This document shows positions 16,671 to 20,187 of a DNA stretch of 20,187 nucleotides, piece by piece. This DNA is from an uncultured Eubacteriales bacterium (lineage in GTDB: Bacteria; Bacillota; Clostridia; Oscillospirales; Oscillospiraceae): NCBI GenBank assembly GCA_900546615.1, contig URDJ01000045.1, positions 1 through 20,187 on the forward strand, in the 5' to 3' direction. The stretch's first letter is position 1, and each line of letters opens with the position of its first letter. The position numbers were made by a program, and so were the translations under genes. The notes under the pieces were generated by a model, which was given only the letters and a program-made list of their open reading frames with translations, did not search any database and was not told where the DNA came from.

Positions 16671-17182
16671 AGGGAAAGAAAATTTTGATTCCTGTGCTGC
16701 TTCTGATTACGTTGATTGCCATCGGCGTAACCATCTGGGCCTTGTGCTTCCGGGACACGGCCCCGGTCCTGGCTCCGGATTACGCCCCGGTGGAGGAGGA
16801 ATCCAATGCCCAGGCCATTGAGGACGACAGCGGTGAAAAGCTGGAGACTGAAGAAGGCGGCGGGGCGGTAAGCCTCACCTATTCCAATGAGGTCACCATC
16901 GACCTGTCCGATAAAGCGGCCAGCCTTGTTTTTGCCAATCCCGGCAAGTCGGTGCAGGATATGGTGGTGCAGATCGTCATCGACGATACGGTGATCGTCC
17001 AGTCCGGAACCTTAAAGCCGGGCAATCAGGTCACTACCCTGAACCTGCTGGACGGAGCAGAAAAACAGCTCCAACCCGGCGGGTATGACGGCAAATTTGT
17101 CGTGTTCTACTATGACCCCGACACCGGCGAAAAAGCCGTGGTCAATACCGAGATCCCTATCACCATTACGGTGCAGGAATAA
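16667..17182 (+). CDS. Membrane-anchored extracellular beta-domain protein A
   Basis: This 171-residue protein has a short positive N-terminus, one membrane helix (about 5-27), an acidic linker and an extracellular beta-rich domain (about 65-170) ending in ITITVQE. I do not recognise a named family. The domain resembles that of the second anchored protein at 18413: both contain a [FL]xNP segment, a central PG turn (LKPGNQV here, IRPGEYV there) and a late Y-x-P (YYDPDTG, AYEPETY). The ATG overlaps the stop of the large secreted protein, so the two are made together; it may hold that protein, or the small secreted ones, at the membrane (inference). Confidence 0.75.
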   Translation: MKGKKILIPVLLLITLIAIGVTIWALCFRDTAPVLAPDYAPVEEESNAQAIEDDSGEKLETEEGGGAVSLTYSNEVTIDLSDKAASLVFANPGKSVQDMVVQIVIDDTVIVQSGTLKPGNQVTTLNLLDGAEKQLQPGGYDGKFVVFYYDPDTGEKAVVNTEIPITITVQE

Positions 17183-17213
17183 CTAAAACATGATGATTGA
17201 GGAGGAACGATCC

Positions 17214-17753
17214 ATGAAGAAATTGATTGCAATCGCTCTGGCATTGACTATGACCCTGAGCCTGAGCACTACCGCTCTGGCCGCCGGCAAGGTGGACGGC
17301 GCCGGCGTAGGTTCACAGGATCCCATTGATGTCACCGTCAAATACAACGACAGTGCCACGGATCCTACCGTGTACAGCGTGGATCTCACATGGGATGATA
17401 TGACCTTTACTTACAACGAATCCGGCACCAGAACCTGGGATCCGGACACCCACACCTATACGGATCCCACCTCTGCCGGTTGGGATAAGGTCACCGCTGC
17501 GGTTACGGCCACCAACCACTCCAACGCCCCGGTTAAGGTCAGCTTTACCTATACCCCGCAGGGCGATACCGGCGTGACTGCCTCCATGGACAAGCGCAAC
17601 TTCATATTGGCTGCCGGTAAGGAAAATAGTCCTGACGACGCTGACACGAACAGCGCTGTTCTGACGATCGACCGCACCTCAAAGCCCAACAATTCCGTTA
17701 CCGCAGGGGGCGTTACCATCGGTACCATCACGGTCACCATCGAGAAACAGTAA
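17214..17753 (+). CDS. Small secreted protein 1 with the shared SVDxxW domain
   Basis: The 179-residue product has a signal peptide (1-24, ALAA then GK). The mature part is a single domain with VYSVDLTWDDMTFTY (53-67), TWDPDTHTY (74-82), ATNHSN near 105 and the ending IGTITVTI. The same features close the large protein encoded upstream and make up the next small protein. No membrane or sorting anchor follows, so it should be secreted or held by a partner. I start at ATG 17214, which has GGAGG (17201-17205) eight bases upstream, and not at the earlier in-frame ATG at 17190. Small repeated secreted domains next to membrane anchors could be fibre subunits, but this is unproven. Confidence 0.8.
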   Translation: MKKLIAIALALTMTLSLSTTALAAGKVDGAGVGSQDPIDVTVKYNDSATDPTVYSVDLTWDDMTFTYNESGTRTWDPDTHTYTDPTSAGWDKVTAAVTATNHSNAPVKVSFTYTPQGDTGVTASMDKRNFILAAGKENSPDDADTNSAVLTIDRTSKPNNSVTAGGVTIGTITVTIEKQ

Positions 17754-17783
17754 AGCTATCATAAAGTAGAGAATATCCTGAAC

Positions 17784-18302
17784 ATGAAAAAATTGGTTTC
17801 CATGCTGGTTGCCGCCGCTCTGGTTTGCACCATGAGCACCACTGCCTTTGCCGCAGATCAGGACGGCGTAGGCACCGGCAGTTACTACGCTGATGTCAAG
17901 GGTACCTATCGTTCCGGCGCTGTTGTATACAGCGTGGACATCGCCTGGACCGACATGAGCTTTACTTATACCGGCGCCGGTGGAGGTACCTGGAACCCGG
18001 AGACCCACCAGTACAGCGGAAGCTCTGAGGGGGCCTGGACTGCCAGCAATGACTCCATCACCGTGACCAACCACTCTAACGCCGCAGCCAAGGCCACTGC
18101 TTCCTATCAGGCCGAAACCGGCTATGAGAGCACCACCATGACCTTCGGCAACAACGGGGCCACGGTAGCTACCGCCGTGGGTACAGAAGTTGCTTCGGCT
18201 CCCAGCGCCACCATCACCGTTACCCCCGGCGGAACCCTTGCCGAAAGCGCCAATGGCGGCAAGATTGGTACCATCACCGTAAGCATCGCTGCTGCGGGGT
18301 AA
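17784..18302 (+). CDS. Small secreted protein 2 with the shared SVDxxW domain
   Basis: The 172-residue product is a paralogue of the preceding gene: signal peptide 1-24 (AFAA then DQ), then VYSVDIAWTDMSFTY (48-62), TWNPETHQY (69-77), VTNHSN near 95 and IGTITVSI at the end. It starts 30 bases after the previous stop, with only a weak purine-rich ribosome site, so it may depend on translation of its neighbour. It has no anchor. Two strong hairpins follow its stop codon and could protect the 3' end of the messenger for the small proteins. Confidence 0.78.
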   Translation: MKKLVSMLVAAALVCTMSTTAFAADQDGVGTGSYYADVKGTYRSGAVVYSVDIAWTDMSFTYTGAGGGTWNPETHQYSGSSEGAWTASNDSITVTNHSNAAAKATASYQAETGYESTTMTFGNNGATVATAVGTEVASAPSATITVTPGGTLAESANGGKIGTITVSIAAAG

Positions 18303-18317
18303 TCAACAGCTTCAGTT

Positions 18318-18388
18318 GTCAAGGGGCAGGAAAAATCCGTCCCTTGACCTCTGATGTCCGGGCATTGGCTCAGCCAGTGTCCGGACAT
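18318..18388 (+). promoter_or_regulatory. Two adjoining hairpins in the intercistronic gap
   Basis: Hairpin 1 has 8-bp arms 18318-18325 and 18341-18348 (GTCAAGGG/CCCTTGAC). Hairpin 2 spans 18354-18388, with outer arms ATGTCCGG/CCGGACAT and a nearly continuous inner stem closing on CTCAG. Neither is followed by a T run. They lie between the stop of the second small protein and the AAAGGAG of the next gene, so processing, stabilisation or partial read-through control is more likely than full termination. Confidence 0.7.
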
Positions 18389-18412
18389 GAGGGAAAGGAG
18401 TGTGGTGTCGTT

Positions 18413-18916
18413 TTGGCGCAGCAAAAACATAGAAAAAATTGGGCTGTACCCGTTTTGGTGATAGTCTGCCTGCTGTGTCTGGCGATGATGGCCGCATCTC
18501 TGGTATATACACAAAGCCCCGCACAGGGGGAATTTACCCCGCCGCCTTTCGAGGCGTCAGCTGTGAGCGGTACCCCGGAAGTACCGGAAGAACTGGGCTG
18601 GCAGGAGTTGGACGCCCAGGTATTCCGGGTGTCCGTATGCGGAGCTGTGGTGCTGGAAGGCAGCCAGGCCGACGTGTGGCTCACCAACCCGGAGAGCAAC
18701 ACCGTCTGGCTCAAGCTGCGGATAATGGATGAAAATGGAACTGTTCTGGGTGAGACCGGACTGATCCGGCCCGGGGAATATGTGCAGTCCGTAACCTTCG
18801 ACACGGTCCCTGCGTCCGGTGCAACGATTTCCATGAAGGTGATGGCCTATGAGCCGGAGACATACCATTCCGCTGGTGCTGTCACTCTGAATACCACGAT
18901 ACAATCAGGAGGCTGA
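18413..18916 (+). CDS. Membrane-anchored extracellular beta-domain protein B
   Basis: From TTG 18413 the product has 167 residues: a positive N-terminus, one membrane helix (about 11-32), a Pro-rich linker and an extracellular beta-rich domain. It is a probable paralogue of the anchored protein at 16667. The frame is open further upstream to a TTG at 18344, but that part lies in the hairpins; AAAGGAG at 18394-18400 stands 12 bases before 18413, and no other in-frame start is nearer. The function is unknown. It directly precedes the cell-wall-anchored protein, whose start is one base after this stop. Confidence 0.7.
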   Translation: MAQQKHRKNWAVPVLVIVCLLCLAMMAASLVYTQSPAQGEFTPPPFEASAVSGTPEVPEELGWQELDAQVFRVSVCGAVVLEGSQADVWLTNPESNTVWLKLRIMDENGTVLGETGLIRPGEYVQSVTFDTVPASGATISMKVMAYEPETYHSAGAVTLNTTIQSGG

Positions 18917-18917
18917 G

Positions 18918-19385
18918 ATGAAGAAACTGTTTCAGACTATTTTTGTGTCGGCGCTGTCTGCCCTATTGTTTACGATGCCGGCGTTTGCCGCCGCGCCGGA
19001 ACCGGAGGAAATTCCGGTGGTGGCGCAATCTGTTCAGGAGACAGCATGGGCAGAAGCCCCTGTCGTAGATGGTCAGGACAGCGTCCAGCTGGAGGATGGC
19101 GTACAGGTTACGGTGAGCGGCCAGGCACTGGATGGATTGACCCTTGTGGTGTACCAGATCCCCCGCAGCGATGAACAGGCCTGGGCGTGGATGGAATCCT
19201 GCATGGAGAAATACGGGACCAATCTGTACCCCCTGGATCTGTCTTTTATGGACAGCCAGGGCGACCGGGTAGAAGTCCAGTCCGTTATTACCGTTACTGT
19301 GACCTACACGGGTGACTATCAGGCCCCGGCGGTGTTCTATCTGGCTGAGAGCGGAGCTGTCACAGAGATGGAATCTCAGGCATAG
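18918..19385 (+). CDS. Secreted protein, N-terminal part of an amber-interrupted cell-wall-anchored protein
   Basis: The 155 residues start at ATG 18918 with AGGAGG (18907-18912) five bases upstream. Residues 1-24 are a signal peptide (AFAA). The mature part includes a beta-rich domain with TVSGQALDGLTLVVYQIP and ITVTVTYTGDYQAPAVFY. The frame stops at TAG (19383-19385), yet the same frame continues at once with similar beta-domain sequence, a repeat linker and a sorting signal. The stop therefore cuts the protein before its anchor, and the product would be released from the cell unless the codon is read through. Confidence 0.78.
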   Translation: MKKLFQTIFVSALSALLFTMPAFAAAPEPEEIPVVAQSVQETAWAEAPVVDGQDSVQLEDGVQVTVSGQALDGLTLVVYQIPRSDEQAWAWMESCMEKYGTNLYPLDLSFMDSQGDRVEVQSVITVTVTYTGDYQAPAVFYLAESGAVTEMESQA

Positions 19386-19721
19386 GGCACGGCTGTTACA
19401 TTTACCACCAATCACAACAGCTATTATGTGCTGGCAGAGACAGAAGAGGGACATACGCCTGTAGAACCGGGTGACCCGGACGAGGATGGCTCCGGCCAGC
19501 CCTCTGACGGGGACACATCCCAGCCCGGCGACACGTCCCAGCCCGGCGACACGTCCCAGCCCGGCGACACGTCTCAACCCGGTGACACGTCTCAGTCCGG
19601 CGGTTCGTCTCCCCAGACAGGAGATGACAGACAGCCGTTGGTATGGTGGGCACTCCTGCTGGTGTCTGGGGGAGCCCTTTTGATGATCCTTTTCCGTGCC
19701 AAAAAACAAAATGAGAATTAA
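19386..19721 (+). pseudogene. C-terminal continuation: repeat linker and SPQTG cell-wall sorting signal
   Basis: In the same frame as the preceding gene, this segment completes the beta domain (AVTFTTNHNSYYVLAE), then has an acidic Pro-rich linker with five GDTSQP repeats, the sortase-type motif SPQTG (19608-19622), a membrane helix (PLVWWALLLVSGGALLMI) and the positive tail RAKKQNEN. Sortases cleave such LPxTG-like motifs and join the protein to the cell wall. No start codon with a ribosome site exists here, so it is expressed only by read-through or in an unmutated version. No sortase gene is seen in the window. Confidence 0.75.
19512..19601 (+). repeat. Five tandem 18-base repeats (GDTSQP linker)
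   Basis: Five adjoining 18-base units of the type GACACGTCCCAGCCCGGC. The second and third are identical and the others differ by one to a few bases. They encode a repeated hydrophilic spacer between the extracellular domain and the sorting signal. Copy number can change by slippage without shifting the frame. Confidence 0.9.
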
Positions 19722-19794
19722 TCCGCAAGGACTATCGTTGAAAACAGCTCGGGAATGCGTAGAGAGCCACTTAAGAGCTGCCATTATATTATAG

Positions 19795-19831
19795 AGAGGG
19801 AACGGCATACGATTTACCGTTCCCTCTTTTT
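19795..19831 (+). terminator. Rho-independent terminator of the surface-protein operon
   Basis: A perfect 11-bp stem (19795-19805 and 19817-19827) with an 11-base loop is followed by a T run, 73 bases after the last stop of the surface operon. The stop of the convergent mobilisation-like gene lies in the loop. Confidence 0.9.
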
Positions 19832-20187
19832 GCTCTTTTTCTTTTGAGAAGTCTGCTGTCCTTTCTGCGCTTGCCGCACCATCCTCCGCACGGCCTGCCG
19901 CTCCATATCTTCATGAAGCATCCGGGAAACCGCCTTTTTGCTGTCAAACATCAGCAGCGGGCTGTACTTCTCGCCGTAAACCTGCTGTGCCTGGTTTTCC
20001 GCTTCCTGCTCCTTGCCGGGGCGGATGGCCTGTCTTGCTTCATACAGCTGCACCGGGTCGAAGCCCTTGGCCTGCTCCCGAAGCCCGGCATATTCAGTCA
20101 GGGCAGCGTCCAGCTCGGCAGAATACTTCTGTTCCTGTTCTTCCAGCCGTTTCAGGCTCTGCTCCATGGCAGCGATGTCTTTAGGAA
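19814..20187 (-). CDS. C-terminal part of a probable relaxase/mobilisation protein (runs off the window)
   Basis: The frame is open to the right edge, so only the last 124 or so residues are seen; the ATG at 20167 has no clear ribosome site and is probably internal. The sequence is strongly helical and charged: a coiled coil (SLKRLEEQEQKYSAELDAAL), then EARQAIRPGKEQEAE, YGEKYSPLLMFDSKK and a basic tail KKKSKKRER. From memory this resembles the C-termini of relaxases of Firmicutes conjugative or mobilisable elements, but the catalytic N-terminal part is outside the window, so the call is tentative. With the recombinase at the other end it supports a mobile-element setting. Confidence 0.5.
   Translation of the reverse strand, partial: PKDIAAMEQSLKRLEEQEQKYSAELDAALTEYAGLREQAKGFDPVQLYEARQAIRPGKEQEAENQAQQVYGEKYSPLLMFDSKKAVSRMLHEDMERQAVRRMVRQAQKGQQTSQKKKSKKRER

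Noticed and set aside
19512..19601. CRISPR-like array
   Set aside because: The 18-base units adjoin without spacers and keep the reading frame, so they are a coding tandem repeat.

Overview
The window looks like part of the chromosome of an anaerobic, GC-rich Gram-positive bacterium of the Clostridia, probably near the Oscillospiraceae. That placement is inferred from a single-chain pyruvate:ferredoxin oxidoreductase, an Asp23/Gls24-FakA pair, strong sigma-A type promoters, AGGAGG ribosome binding sites with frequent TTG starts, and surface proteins typical of gut Firmicutes. I see no tRNA, rRNA or CRISPR array.

Left part (1-9100), ordinary chromosome. A minus-strand pair encodes a condensation-type acyltransferase and a zinc-ribbon/six-helix membrane protein, and ends in a terminator at the left edge. 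A plus-strand lipoprotein (DUF4358-like) follows and converges, through a bidirectional terminator, on an asp23-like/fakA operon (envelope stress protein and fatty-acid kinase). A divergent promoter region then drives the 1206-residue pyruvate:ferredoxin oxidoreductase, the main pyruvate-oxidising enzyme of such anaerobes.

Right part (about 9100-20187), accessory or mobile DNA. It starts with a large serine recombinase whose first residues, including the catalytic serine, are missing. Next comes a minus-strand AgrA/AgrC-like two-component system. Divergent from it is a plus-strand operon-like series: a small helix-hairpin-helix protein; a very large secreted protein (about 1141 residues if two single-base frameshifts are repaired); a membrane-anchored protein; two small secreted proteins that share the C-terminal domain of the large protein; a second membrane-anchored protein; and a cell-wall-anchored protein with an SPQTG sorting motif, interrupted by an amber stop. 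A strong terminator closes the series. The right edge carries the C-terminal part of a probable mobilisation protein, which with the recombinase suggests an integrated conjugative or mobilisable element.

The most interesting part is 12.8-19.7 kb: a candidate undescribed cell-surface assembly of repeated domains and paired membrane anchors, probably controlled by the adjacent two-component system. Three reading-frame lesions (two one-base losses in C runs and one amber codon) mean it is decaying, phase-variable or affected by sequencing error.
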